19,260 bases of DNA from an uncultured Roseburia sp. (GTDB taxonomy: Bacteria > Bacillota > Clostridia > Lachnospirales > Lachnospiraceae): the NCBI GenBank assembly GCA_934358955.1, contig CAKRLC010000050.1:1-19260 (forward strand), written 5' to 3'. Under the pieces are notes generated by a model. It ran no database searches and was not told where the DNA came from. It worked only from the letters and a program-made list of their open reading frames with translations. Position numbers and translations under genes: made by a program. Position 1 is the stretch's first letter, and each line of letters begins with the position of its first letter. Below, piece by piece: positions 1-7,238 of this stretch.

Positions 1-71
1 TCGAACCCATGTGCCCTTGCGGACAAACGGTTTTCAAGACCGCCTCGTTATGACCACTTCGATACCTCTCC
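1..71 (-). tRNA. tRNA-Ser (anticodon UGA), 3' end cut by the window edge
   Basis: Read on the minus strand the sequence begins GGAGAGGTATCGAAGTGGTC at 71, the 5' acceptor and D-arm pattern of a bacterial serine tRNA. The anticodon arm is a five-pair stem around the loop CTTGAAA, which gives anticodon TGA (UGA, reading UCA and UCG codons). A long variable arm follows, then the start of the T arm with GGTTCGA at the window edge. The rest of the T arm, the acceptor 3' strand and any downstream tRNA lie outside. The long variable arm supports Ser over other UGA-like loops. Confidence 0.93.
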
Positions 72-394
72 GTGTTTTGCACTCGAATCAGTGCAGAAGT
101 TATTCTACCATTACTTTTTAAATCTGTCAACCACTTTTTTGATATTTTTTTAATTTTCTTAATTGTTTTAATTGTTGAATCAATTATGCTTCCATCTATA
201 GTTTAAATTACTGTCTCCTCTCCTATAATAGTGGCGTTAATTCTTATTGGAATACCTTTGGATGTATTCAAGTCAAACACAAATGCAGGCTGGTGCGTGA
301 CTCCCTCTTATTTTTGCATCAAAAAAGCTGATCCGTGCCAACTCCACAAACAAATAATTATATGAAATAGGCAAAAAGTGACTTTCCTGACTGC
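72..394. other. 323-bp intergenic region between tRNA-Ser and truA, with a possible coding relic
   Basis: Apart from the tRNA promoter at 102-130 this stretch holds no complete gene. On the minus strand 206-307 is open for 34 codons and reads as a plausible protein tail (…PAFVFDLNTSKGIPIRI…). It has no start codon of its own and ends at TAA (203-205). The adjoining sequence up to about 350 continues as plausible coding (ARISFFDAKIRGSH) in another frame, which would fit a frameshifted relic. I cannot name a family. The 140-200 part is simple AT-rich sequence. No hairpin with a T tract is obvious after truA. Confidence 0.35.
102..130 (-). promoter_or_regulatory. Sigma-70-type promoter of tRNA-Ser
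   Basis: On the minus strand TTGACA (125-130) and TAGAAT (102-107) are separated by exactly 17 bp, with one mismatch to consensus in the -10. The expected start of transcription is near 95, about 24 nt upstream of the mature tRNA 5' end. The predicted leader begins with a perfect 6-bp inverted repeat (TGCACT 78-83, AGTGCA 90-95, 6-nt loop). Confidence 0.85.
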
Positions 395-1138
395 TTAATC
401 TTCATACTCCAGCCCTATCATTGTAAGACCATGCGCCGGGGCTGTCGGTCCTGCTGCTGCACGGTCTTTTTTTTCAAGGATCTGTGGTATCTCTTCCGGT
501 GCCAGTTCACCTCCGCCAACCCGGATTAGGGTTCCTGCGATAATGCGCACCATATTATATAAAAATCCATTTCCTTTTACACGGATCGTGATAATCCCCT
601 GCTCGTCTTTCTCTACATCACAGGCATAGATTGTCCTTGTTGTCGTCTTTACCTGCGCACCAACTGCACAGAAGCTTTTAAAATCATGTTCTCCCACAAG
701 GTAAGAAGCTGCCTGTTTCATCTTTTCCACATCAAGCGGATGATAATAAAAATACGTATCCAGTCTGCGTGTCGGCATTCTGAATGTGCGGTTTAAAATA
801 CGGTATTCATATGTTTTCCGGCTATTCTGGTAGCGCGGATGCCAGTCAGATGGCACTTCACAGGAATCCTGCACAACAATATCCTCCGGCAGACGCTGGT
901 TTAATGCAAATGAAATCTTTTCTGCCGGCATTCTTGTATCCGTATCAAAAATTGCAACATTTCCAAGCGAATGCACTCCGGAATCTGTACGGCTCGCACC
1001 GGTTACTGTGATTTCTTCCCCAAGCAGCCTGGACAGGTTCTCATTTAACACCTGTTCTACTGTTATTCCATTTGGCTGCACCTGCCAGCCTTTATAATTC
1101 GTTCCATCATAGGCTACGATTAATTTTACCCGTTTCAA
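395..1138 (-). CDS. truA: tRNA pseudouridine(38-40) synthase TruA
   Basis: This cytoplasmic enzyme isomerises uridines 38, 39 and 40 of the tRNA anticodon arm to pseudouridine. The protein has 247 residues, normal for the family. It opens with the family's typical N terminus (KLIVAYDGTNYKGWQ) and carries the active-site motif GASRTDSGVH with the catalytic Asp at residue 52. The C-terminal half has the expected NGFLYNMVRIIAGTL segment. The start codon is TTG (1136-1138), placed 9 nt after a GGGAG ribosome site; no ATG or GTG fits the N terminus better. It lies downstream of the ECF transporter genes, a common Firmicutes neighbourhood, but a terminator at 1310-1352 and 280 bp separate it from ecfT, so it needs its own promoter. 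I could not define one with confidence. Confidence 0.97.
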   Translation of the reverse strand: MKRVKLIVAYDGTNYKGWQVQPNGITVEQVLNENLSRLLGEEITVTGASRTDSGVHSLGNVAIFDTDTRMPAEKISFALNQRLPEDIVVQDSCEVPSDWHPRYQNSRKTYEYRILNRTFRMPTRRLDTYFYYHPLDVEKMKQAASYLVGEHDFKSFCAVGAQVKTTTRTIYACDVEKDEQGIITIRVKGNGFLYNMVRIIAGTLIRVGGGELAPEEIPQILEKKDRAAAGPTAPAHGLTMIGLEYED

Positions 1139-1309
1139 TCTCTATTTCTCCCTTTCAAAAAAACTTATGCAACTGCCAGAAATCCTCTCCATTTCCTCTT
1201 TCAGACACCTGGTGGCATACTTTGCACAATACAATGAAACTTGTAATATTTTTTTGTACAATTTAATACTATAAACTAAAATGCAGATCTTTTGGCACCC
1301 GAATCCATA

Positions 1310-1352
1310 TAAATTTAAAAATGCGAAACCCTTTTCTTATATAGAGTTTCGC
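1310..1352 (-). terminator. Intrinsic terminator after ecfT
   Basis: A perfect 7-bp inverted repeat (GCGAAAC 1323-1329, GTTTCGC 1346-1352) is followed on the minus strand by a T-rich run (ATTTTTAAATTT, down to about 1310). It lies 67 nt past the ecfT stop and before truA. On the plus strand a weaker T-rich run also follows, so it may work in both directions. The loop of 16 nt is somewhat large. Confidence 0.7.
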
Positions 1353-1418
1353 GTTTCTTTTAATTGTTCAAAAAGTTCATACGATTTCAAAAATCTCATG
1401 CTTTTCCATATCTGTTTT

Positions 1419-2231
1419 TTACATTGGCCAGGTCAAAAATGTACGGCATAATAAGATCACGATAAAATATACAATAATAACGGCATATGCTTTGCGGTCT
1501 GTTGCCACGTATTTTAATGGCTTCATCTTGGTACGCCCTTCTCCGCCATTATAGCATCTTGCTTCCATTGCCATTGCAAGATCATCTGCGCGCCGAAATG
1601 CTGACACAAACAATGGCACCAGTAACGGAACCATATTTTTTACTTTATGGATCAGATTGCCGCTTTCAAAATCTGCGCCTCTTGCCATCTGTGCCTTCAT
1701 GATCTTATCCGTCTCTTCAATAAGGATCGGTATAAAACGCAAAGCAATTGACATCATCATCGCAATCACATGAACCGGTATCCCGATTTTATTCAATGGC
1801 ATCAGTGCTTTTTCCAGTCCGTCTGTCAACTGGTTTGGCGTCGTTGTCAGTGTCATGATTGAAGTGCCGAGAATCAGATATGTCAATCTGATCGCCATAA
1901 GCACTGCATTCTGCGCTCCCTCTTTGGTAATCTTTAAGATCCAGAAAGATACCACCGGCTCTCCCGGTGTTAAAAATAAGTTAAATAATGCCGTAATAAG
2001 CATCAATACCATGATGGCTTTCAAGCCTTTTACCATAAATTTAAATGGTACTTTAGAAAGCCTTATCACAGCAAACAAAAATACAGTTGCAACGATCAAA
2101 GCTGCAATTCCTTTAAAACAAAACAACGAAATAATATAAATTAAAGTTGCAAATAATTTTACTCTCGGGTCCAGTTTATGAATCACGGAATCCGCCGGAT
2201 AATACTGGCCTAATGTAATATCTCTTAACAT
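1419..2231 (-). CDS. ecfT: Energy-coupling factor transporter transmembrane protein EcfT
   Basis: EcfT is the membrane scaffold of group II ECF importers: it couples ATP hydrolysis by EcfA1/EcfA2 to movement of an exchangeable substrate-binding S component. The protein has 270 residues with several hydrophobic helices. The cytoplasmic coupling segment carries the two short Ala-Arg motifs expected of EcfT: MARGADF and MEARCYNGG. In the second, the Gly of the usual A-R-G is replaced by Cys. The N terminus (DITLGQYYPADSVIHKLDPRVKL) is also typical. The start codon lies inside the end of ecfA2 (7-nt overlap), so translation is probably coupled. No S component is encoded in the window, which fits a shared module serving S proteins encoded elsewhere. 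Confidence 0.96.
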   Translation of the reverse strand: MLRDITLGQYYPADSVIHKLDPRVKLFATLIYIISLFCFKGIAALIVATVFLFAVIRLSKVPFKFMVKGLKAIMVLMLITALFNLFLTPGEPVVSFWILKITKEGAQNAVLMAIRLTYLILGTSIMTLTTTPNQLTDGLEKALMPLNKIGIPVHVIAMMMSIALRFIPILIEETDKIMKAQMARGADFESGNLIHKVKNMVPLLVPLFVSAFRRADDLAMAMEARCYNGGEGRTKMKPLKYVATDRKAYAVIIVYFIVILLCRTFLTWPM

Positions 2232-3112
2232 AAATCCTCCATTATCTCGACCTGGTGCGGCACTCTTCCGATCAGCACTTCCAGTAAACTCTCCCTTGCC
2301 TCTGCAACAGTTGTAGCTTCTGTATTCACATCCAGACCTTTTTCCTTCAGCTCATGCATCAGATATGTCACCTGCGGAGCAGCAAGTCCAACCTGCTCTA
2401 ATTCCTTGTAGTGATGGAATACCTCCCTTGGTGTACCATCAAACATTACCTGCCCATGATTCATAACAATAATACGTTCCACATATTTGGCAACATCTTC
2501 CATGCTGTGCGATACGAGGATGACCGTGATCTTGCGCTCGCGATGCATTCTTGCGATCAGATCAAGTATCTCATCCCTGCCGGCCGGATCTAATCCTGCT
2601 GTCGGTTCGTCTAAGATCAATACTTCCGGCCGCATTGCCAGCACACCAGCGATCGCAACACGTCTTTTCTGACCTCCGGAAAGATCAAATGGAGACTGAT
2701 CGTAAAGTTTCTCCGGGATTCCGACACTTTCCAAAGCTTCTTTTGCACGGGACACTGTTTCTTCCTTACTTAATCCCTGATTTTTCGGTCCAAAGCACAC
2801 ATCATCTAAAATCGTTGCTTCAAACAGCTGATGTTCCGGATATTGAAATACCAGTCCGACATGACTTCTTAATTCTCTGAAGTTATAGCCTTCGTCATAA
2901 ATATTTTTCCCATTGAAATAAATAGCACCGGAACTTGCCTTTACAAGCCCGTTCAGATGCTGGATCAACGTCGATTTCCCGGAACCGGTATGTCCGATCA
3001 CGCCGATGAACTGTCCATTCTTTATCTCTAAATTAATATTCTTCAACGCCTGTATCTGATATGCAGTACCTTCGCTGTATACATAATTCACATTTTCTAA
3101 TTTCAGTGACAT
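2225..3112 (-). CDS. ecfA2: Energy-coupling factor transporter ATPase EcfA2
   Basis: This is one of two ATPases driving the ECF vitamin/metal uptake complex. Numbered from MSLKLENVNY, it has 295 residues with Walker A GHTGSGKST (40-48), Q-loop VFQYPEHQ, signature LSGGQKR (144-150), Walker B VLILDEP (165-171) and H-loop His202. The frame extends upstream to a GTG at 3148. I chose the ATG at 3112 because GGAG lies 6 nt before it and the protein then starts directly with the ABC fold; the upstream candidates (ATG at 3124, GTG at 3148) have poor ribosome sites. It follows ecfA1 by 39 nt and overlaps ecfT. Which paralogue is A1 and which A2 rests on gene order and resemblance. Confidence 0.95.
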   Translation of the reverse strand: MSLKLENVNYVYSEGTAYQIQALKNINLEIKNGQFIGVIGHTGSGKSTLIQHLNGLVKASSGAIYFNGKNIYDEGYNFRELRSHVGLVFQYPEHQLFEATILDDVCFGPKNQGLSKEETVSRAKEALESVGIPEKLYDQSPFDLSGGQKRRVAIAGVLAMRPEVLILDEPTAGLDPAGRDEILDLIARMHRERKITVILVSHSMEDVAKYVERIIVMNHGQVMFDGTPREVFHHYKELEQVGLAAPQVTYLMHELKEKGLDVNTEATTVAEARESLLEVLIGRVPHQVEIMEDLC

Positions 3113-3151
3113 GCTTTTCTCCATTTCTGTGCGTTTTTTCTGTTGCACGCT

Positions 3152-4006
3152 TTATCCGGCAATCTCCATAAGTGCAGTCACCAGTTCTTCCCGGTTCAAT
3201 ACTCCTAACGGGATATCCAGACCAGCCTGGCGCAGCAGATCCGCAAGCAGTGTGATCTGCGGTACATCCAGTCTGTGTTCTTTTAATGTGCCAACCTGTG
3301 AAAAAATCTCACGCGGTGTTCCCTGCATAACAATATGTCCCTGATCCATTACATAGACATAATCTGCATCCACAACCTCTTCCATATAGTGTGTGATAAG
3401 CAAAATCGTAACACCTTTTTTCTGATTCAGCTCATGAGCCGCTCTCAAAACTTCTTTTCTTCCATTTGGATCAAGCATCGCTGTAGGCTCATCTAAAACA
3501 ATGCATTTTGGTTCCATAGCCATAACACCGGCAATCGCAACTCTCTGCTTCTGCCCACCTGAAAGTTTATTTGGGGAATGATGTCTGTATTGGAGCATTC
3601 CAACAGATTTCAAGCTTTCTTCCACCCTGGTCCAGATCTCATCGGTCGGAACCCCGATATTTTCCGGTCCGAATCCGACATCTTCTTCCACTACACTGGC
3701 TATGATCTGGTTATCCGGATTTTGGAATACCATTCCTGCTGCCTGACGTACCGGAAGTATATTTTCTTCTTTTGTCACGTCTTTTCCATCAACCCAGAGA
3801 CTTCCCTCTGTCGGTGCTAAAAGCGCATTGATATGTTTTGCAAGCGTTGATTTACCGGACCCGTTATGTCCTAAAATTGCAATAAACTGTCCCGGCTGCA
3901 CGTCAATATCTACATGATCCAGTGCCTTCTGCACGGATTCTACATTTCCTTCTTCGTCCCGGTGAATATACTCATGTACAAGCTGTTTTGCTTTGATGAT
4001 CCCCAT
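3152..4006 (-). CDS. ecfA1: Energy-coupling factor transporter ATPase EcfA1
   Basis: This is the second ATPase of the ECF importer and is expected to form a heterodimer with EcfA2 on the inner face of the membrane, bound to EcfT. The protein has 284 residues, with Walker A GHNGSGKST (46-54), Q-loop VFQNPDNQ, signature LSGGQKQ (148-154), Walker B CIVLDEP (168-174) and H-loop His206. The motif VFQNPDNQ and the tail that follows the ABC fold (LADLLRQAGLDIP) are typical of ECF ATPases. The ATG at 4006 has only a loosely placed AAGG upstream. It lies 28 nt after trmL and is probably in the same transcript. Confidence 0.95.
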   Translation of the reverse strand: MGIIKAKQLVHEYIHRDEEGNVESVQKALDHVDIDVQPGQFIAILGHNGSGKSTLAKHINALLAPTEGSLWVDGKDVTKEENILPVRQAAGMVFQNPDNQIIASVVEEDVGFGPENIGVPTDEIWTRVEESLKSVGMLQYRHHSPNKLSGGQKQRVAIAGVMAMEPKCIVLDEPTAMLDPNGRKEVLRAAHELNQKKGVTILLITHYMEEVVDADYVYVMDQGHIVMQGTPREIFSQVGTLKEHRLDVPQITLLADLLRQAGLDIPLGVLNREELVTALMEIAG

Positions 4007-4034
4007 CGTCTTTTTGCCTTTCTGATCGTTGTAA

Positions 4035-4538
4035 TTAATCGTCCCATTTCAGGCGGTGAAGTTCGCCTTCAAGCTTCATATGGTCAAACTGATTCTGTCT
4101 GAGTGCCTCATACAATACGATTGCAACTGAATTAGACAGATTCAATGATCTCGTTTCCCCGATCATAGGAATCCGCACGCAGGTATCCGGATGTTCTTTT
4201 AAAATTTCTTCCGGAATGCCGGCACTTTCTTTTCCAAACATAATAAAGCAGTCCGGTTCATAAGATACGTCTGAATACACATGACGCCCTTTTGTTGTCG
4301 CCATATAAATCTTTGCATTTGGATTTTTCTCACAAAACTCCTGCCAGTTCACATAAGTCGTCACATCCAGGTCTTTCCAATAATCCATGCCGGCACGTTT
4401 GATCGCCTTTTCATCCAGGCGGAATCCAAGTGGCTCGATCAGGTGAAGCTTTGTTCCTGTTGCAACACAGGTTCTTCCAATATTTCCTGTATTGGCCGGA
4501 ATTTCCGGCTCATATAATACAATATTTAACTCTGCCAT
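4035..4538 (-). CDS. trmL: tRNA (cytidine/uridine-34 2'-O)-methyltransferase TrmL
   Basis: This SPOUT-class methyltransferase uses S-adenosylmethionine to methylate the ribose of wobble nucleotide 34 in leucine tRNAs (known for the family). The 167-residue protein starts LNIVLYEPEIPANTGNIGRT and carries the cofactor-knot motifs: FGKESAGIP (101-109), MIGETRSLNLSNS (125-137) and the following helix SVAIVLYEALRQ. Length and motif order match TrmL closely and exclude the longer TrmH/RlmB types, which have an extra N-terminal domain. It sits 20 nt after the aminotransferase gene and 28 nt before ecfA1 within the predicted long operon. Confidence 0.95.
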   Translation of the reverse strand: MAELNIVLYEPEIPANTGNIGRTCVATGTKLHLIEPLGFRLDEKAIKRAGMDYWKDLDVTTYVNWQEFCEKNPNAKIYMATTKGRHVYSDVSYEPDCFIMFGKESAGIPEEILKEHPDTCVRIPMIGETRSLNLSNSVAIVLYEALRQNQFDHMKLEGELHRLKWDD

Positions 4539-4558
4539 AATTGGTCTCTTTCTTTTTC

Positions 4559-5731
4559 TCAGTTATTGTTCTCTCTCAAATTTTTGATATACGTCTCCAT
4601 GCGGTCCATCGCTTTTTTTAGATTTTCAAGAGAATATGCATAAGAAATACGCACAAAACCTTCTCCACAATCTCCAAAAGCAGTTCCCGGAACCACTGCC
4701 AGCTTCTGTTCATTCAGAAGCCCTGTCGCAAATTCTTCTGATGTCATTCCAAACTCGCTGATGCAAGGGAATACATAAAATGCTCCAAAGGGTTCAAAGC
4801 AAGGCAGCCCCATCTCGCCAAAGCGGTGAAGCAGATATCTTCTTCTTCCGTTATATTCCTCACGCATCTGTGCAACATCAACGTCACCATTCTTCAGAGC
4901 CTCAACACCGGCATACTGGCTTGTTGACGGCGCACACATGATCGCAAACTGATGGATTTTTAACATCTGTTCAATGATCACACGCGGTCCGCATGCATAT
5001 CCGAGTCTCCATCCTGTCATGGCATGGGATTTTGAAAAACCGTTGATCACGATCGTTCTCTCCCACATTCCCGGCAAAGATGCGATTGATACATGTTTTT
5101 CCAGATAAGTCAGCTCAGAGTAAATCTCATCACTGAGTACAAATAAATCGTATTTTTCAATCACGGCTGCAATTTTCTCTAAATCAGCTCTCTCCATGAC
5201 CGCTCCAGTCGGATTATTTGGGAACGGAAGCACGAGAAGCTTTGTCTTTGGCGTGATCGCAGCTTCTAACTCTTCTGCGGTCAACCGGAATTCATTTTCT
5301 GCCTTCAGCTCGATGATGACCGGTGTAGCACCGGCAAGAACTGCACATGGTACATATGAAACATAACTCGGCTGTGGAATCAGGACTTCATCTCCCGGAT
5401 CAAGCATTGCGCGCATTGCCGCATCGATCGCTTCACTTCCGCCAACTGTGACCATGATCTCATGCTCCGGATCATAAGAAATCCCATAATGTCTTGTCAG
5501 ATAGCTGTTTATTTCCTCTTTTAACTCCTTTAATCCGGAGTTAGAAGTATAGTGTGTTTTTCCTTTTTCCAGAGAATAGATTCCCTCATCCCTGATATGC
5601 CATGGTGTATCAAAATCAGGTTCACCAACACCAAGCGAAATAGCATCCTTCATCTCATGTACTACATCGAAGAATTTACGGATTCCGGAAGGCTGGATAC
5701 TCGTAATCGTTTTGTTTAATGGATCTCTCAT
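4559..5731 (-). CDS. PLP-dependent class I/II aminotransferase
   Basis: A fold-type I aminotransferase of 390 residues, cytoplasmic. Visible motifs are substrate/PLP residues in SLGVGEPDFDTP (32-43), GGSEAIDAA (97-105), FPNNPTG with Asn173, SDEIYSELTY with Asp201, the Schiff-base lysine Lys234 in GFSKSHAMTGWRLGY, and the carboxylate-binding Arg361 in GFVRISYA. This pattern is the aspartate/aromatic aminotransferase Ib group, similar to PatA or AspC-like enzymes; the substrate cannot be read from sequence. It starts one nucleotide after the stop of the Lrp-family gene (TAATATG), so the pair is almost surely translationally coupled, and the regulator probably senses an amino acid linked to this enzyme's reaction (inference). 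Confidence 0.93.
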   Translation of the reverse strand: MRDPLNKTITSIQPSGIRKFFDVVHEMKDAISLGVGEPDFDTPWHIRDEGIYSLEKGKTHYTSNSGLKELKEEINSYLTRHYGISYDPEHEIMVTVGGSEAIDAAMRAMLDPGDEVLIPQPSYVSYVPCAVLAGATPVIIELKAENEFRLTAEELEAAITPKTKLLVLPFPNNPTGAVMERADLEKIAAVIEKYDLFVLSDEIYSELTYLEKHVSIASLPGMWERTIVINGFSKSHAMTGWRLGYACGPRVIIEQMLKIHQFAIMCAPSTSQYAGVEALKNGDVDVAQMREEYNGRRRYLLHRFGEMGLPCFEPFGAFYVFPCISEFGMTSEEFATGLLNEQKLAVVPGTAFGDCGEGFVRISYAYSLENLKKAMDRMETYIKNLRENNN

Positions 5732-5732
5732 A

Positions 5733-6209
5733 TTACATCTCTATCCTTTCGTCTTTTGCCGGCATAGCCATAACAGTTCCGTGATCTTTATATTTTTTAA
5801 GAATGAAATTGGTCTTTGTGCTTAATACAGAATCCAATGGAGAAAGTTTGTCAGAAACAAACTGTGACACTTCGCGCAGTGTCTTTCCTTCGATTGTTAC
5901 CATGAAATCAAATCCACCGGAGATCAGATAAACAGAATTTACTTCCGGATAATTGTAAATACGTTCTGCCACCTTATCAAATCCCATTCCTCGCTGTGGT
6001 GTCACACGCACCTCGATCAGCGCTGTTACTTTTTCGATGCCAGCCTTATCCCAGTCGATCAATGTATGATAGCCGCAGATAATATGCTCTTCTTCCATTT
6101 TTTCCAGTTCGTTCATTACAGAAGCTTCATCTACTCCAAGAATAATTGCCAGCTCTTTCAGATCGATTCTGCTGTTTTTTTCTATAAATGTTAAAATCTT
6201 TTCACGCAT
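5733..6209 (-). CDS. Lrp/AsnC-family transcriptional regulator
   Basis: A 158-residue protein with the two-part plan of the feast/famine family. An N-terminal winged helix-turn-helix covers roughly residues 3-50 (ELAIILGVDEASVMNELEKMEEE is the recognition region). A C-terminal RAM/AsnC ligand-binding domain covers about 60-145 (VTALIEVRVTPQRGMGFDKVAERI…EVNSVYLISGGFDFMVTIEG). Members form dimers to octamers and bind amino acids. Its stop is one nucleotide from the aminotransferase start, the common regulator-enzyme pairing. It lies 27 nt after the HypE-like gene, too close for a separate promoter to be obvious. Confidence 0.93.
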   Translation of the reverse strand: MREKILTFIEKNSRIDLKELAIILGVDEASVMNELEKMEEEHIICGYHTLIDWDKAGIEKVTALIEVRVTPQRGMGFDKVAERIYNYPEVNSVYLISGGFDFMVTIEGKTLREVSQFVSDKLSPLDSVLSTKTNFILKKYKDHGTVMAMPAKDERIEM

Positions 6210-6236
6210 AATATAGTTTCCTTCCTCTATTCTCCT

Positions 6237-7226
6237 CTATCTGGAGATTACTTTATATAATTCGTCCGTCTTTGGAGGCTCTAAAAATCTTCTTTCGTCC
6301 TCGTTCAGCAGAACGCGGTCATTTCCCGTGGTTGCTTTTCCGATAATCGTTGCCTTAATTCCTGCTTTTTCAAGTTCCCTCACCAGATGATTGCCATCTT
6401 CCGCAGCCATAAGCATACTTCCGCTTGAAATAAGCAGATATGGGTTCACCCCGAAAAATTCACATACTTCAATTGTTTCCTGACGGACTGGTATCTTTTT
6501 CAGGTCGATTTCAAGTCCGACGCCAGATGCTTCTGCCATTTCCCACAGAGCTCCAAAAATTCCGCCCTCAGTCACGTCATGCATGGCACTAACGCCAGAC
6601 TTCACGGCGACTGCGGCCTCAGGTAAAACAGAAATATATGCATCCAGTTCTTTTGCTTTCTCAATAAATGGTACTGCAAAACGGGTTTTTAATTCTTCTT
6701 CTTTTTCTTTTGCTATAATAGATGTTCCTTCAATTCCAATCCATTTCGTAAGCAGAATATCCATGCCAGGCCTTGCTCCGGCCGTTGAGATCAGATGGTC
6801 TTTTTTTGCTTTTCCAACACCGCACACTGATATCACAGGCTGATTTACCACACGCGTCACCTCCGTATGGCCTCCCATGACCTGTACATTTGCTCTCTCA
6901 CATGCTTCCTCAACCTGCTTCATCATCAGACACAGATCCTGTTCACATACAGAAGTTGGTAAAAGAACCGTTAAAAGTACACCAACCGGCTCTGCACCCG
7001 CACTTGCCAGATCATTTACCGTAATCTGGATTGCCAGCGTCCCAATATCCTTTGCTGTTCCTGTGATCGGATCTGTCGACATTACTACTATCTCATCCGG
7101 TTCCAGCTGCAACGCGGCACAATCCTCTCCGACCCCTGCTCCCAGCAATACTTCCGGTCTTTTTGTATGGATTTGTTTAAAAACGGATCTCTTTAATACA
7201 TTTTCCGGTACTTTTCCAACTTTCAT
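6237..7226 (-). CDS. AIR synthase-related (PurM/HypE-like) protein
   Basis: This 329-residue protein has the PurM/ThiL/SelD/HypE fold. The N-terminal ATP-binding half shows GEDCA (33-37), MSTDPI (49-54) and VNDLASAGAEPVGV (70-83). The C-terminal half has the glycine-rich HDVTEGGIFGALWEM segment. It is closest in look to HypE, the hydrogenase-maturation carbamoyl dehydratase, but the C terminus (FLEPPKTDELYKVISR) lacks the terminal cysteine that HypE needs to carry the carbamoyl group, and no hyp or hydrogenase genes are nearby. True HypE activity is therefore doubtful; the actual reaction is unknown. GAGG lies 7 nt before the ATG, and the gene starts 12 nt after the VanW-type gene. Confidence 0.9.
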   Translation of the reverse strand: MKVGKVPENVLKRSVFKQIHTKRPEVLLGAGVGEDCAALQLEPDEIVVMSTDPITGTAKDIGTLAIQITVNDLASAGAEPVGVLLTVLLPTSVCEQDLCLMMKQVEEACERANVQVMGGHTEVTRVVNQPVISVCGVGKAKKDHLISTAGARPGMDILLTKWIGIEGTSIIAKEKEEELKTRFAVPFIEKAKELDAYISVLPEAAVAVKSGVSAMHDVTEGGIFGALWEMAEASGVGLEIDLKKIPVRQETIEVCEFFGVNPYLLISSGSMLMAAEDGNHLVRELEKAGIKATIIGKATTGNDRVLLNEDERRFLEPPKTDELYKVISR

Positions 7227-7238
7227 CTGTCTACCTCA

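Noticed and set aside
1139..1309. Search for a truA promoter
   Set aside because: TATAGT and TTGTAC-like hexamers occur on the minus strand but no pair has acceptable spacing.
3113..3148. Upstream GTG and ATG starts for ecfA2
   Set aside because: They have poor ribosome sites; the ATG at 3112 has GGAG at 6 nt and matches the ABC fold start.
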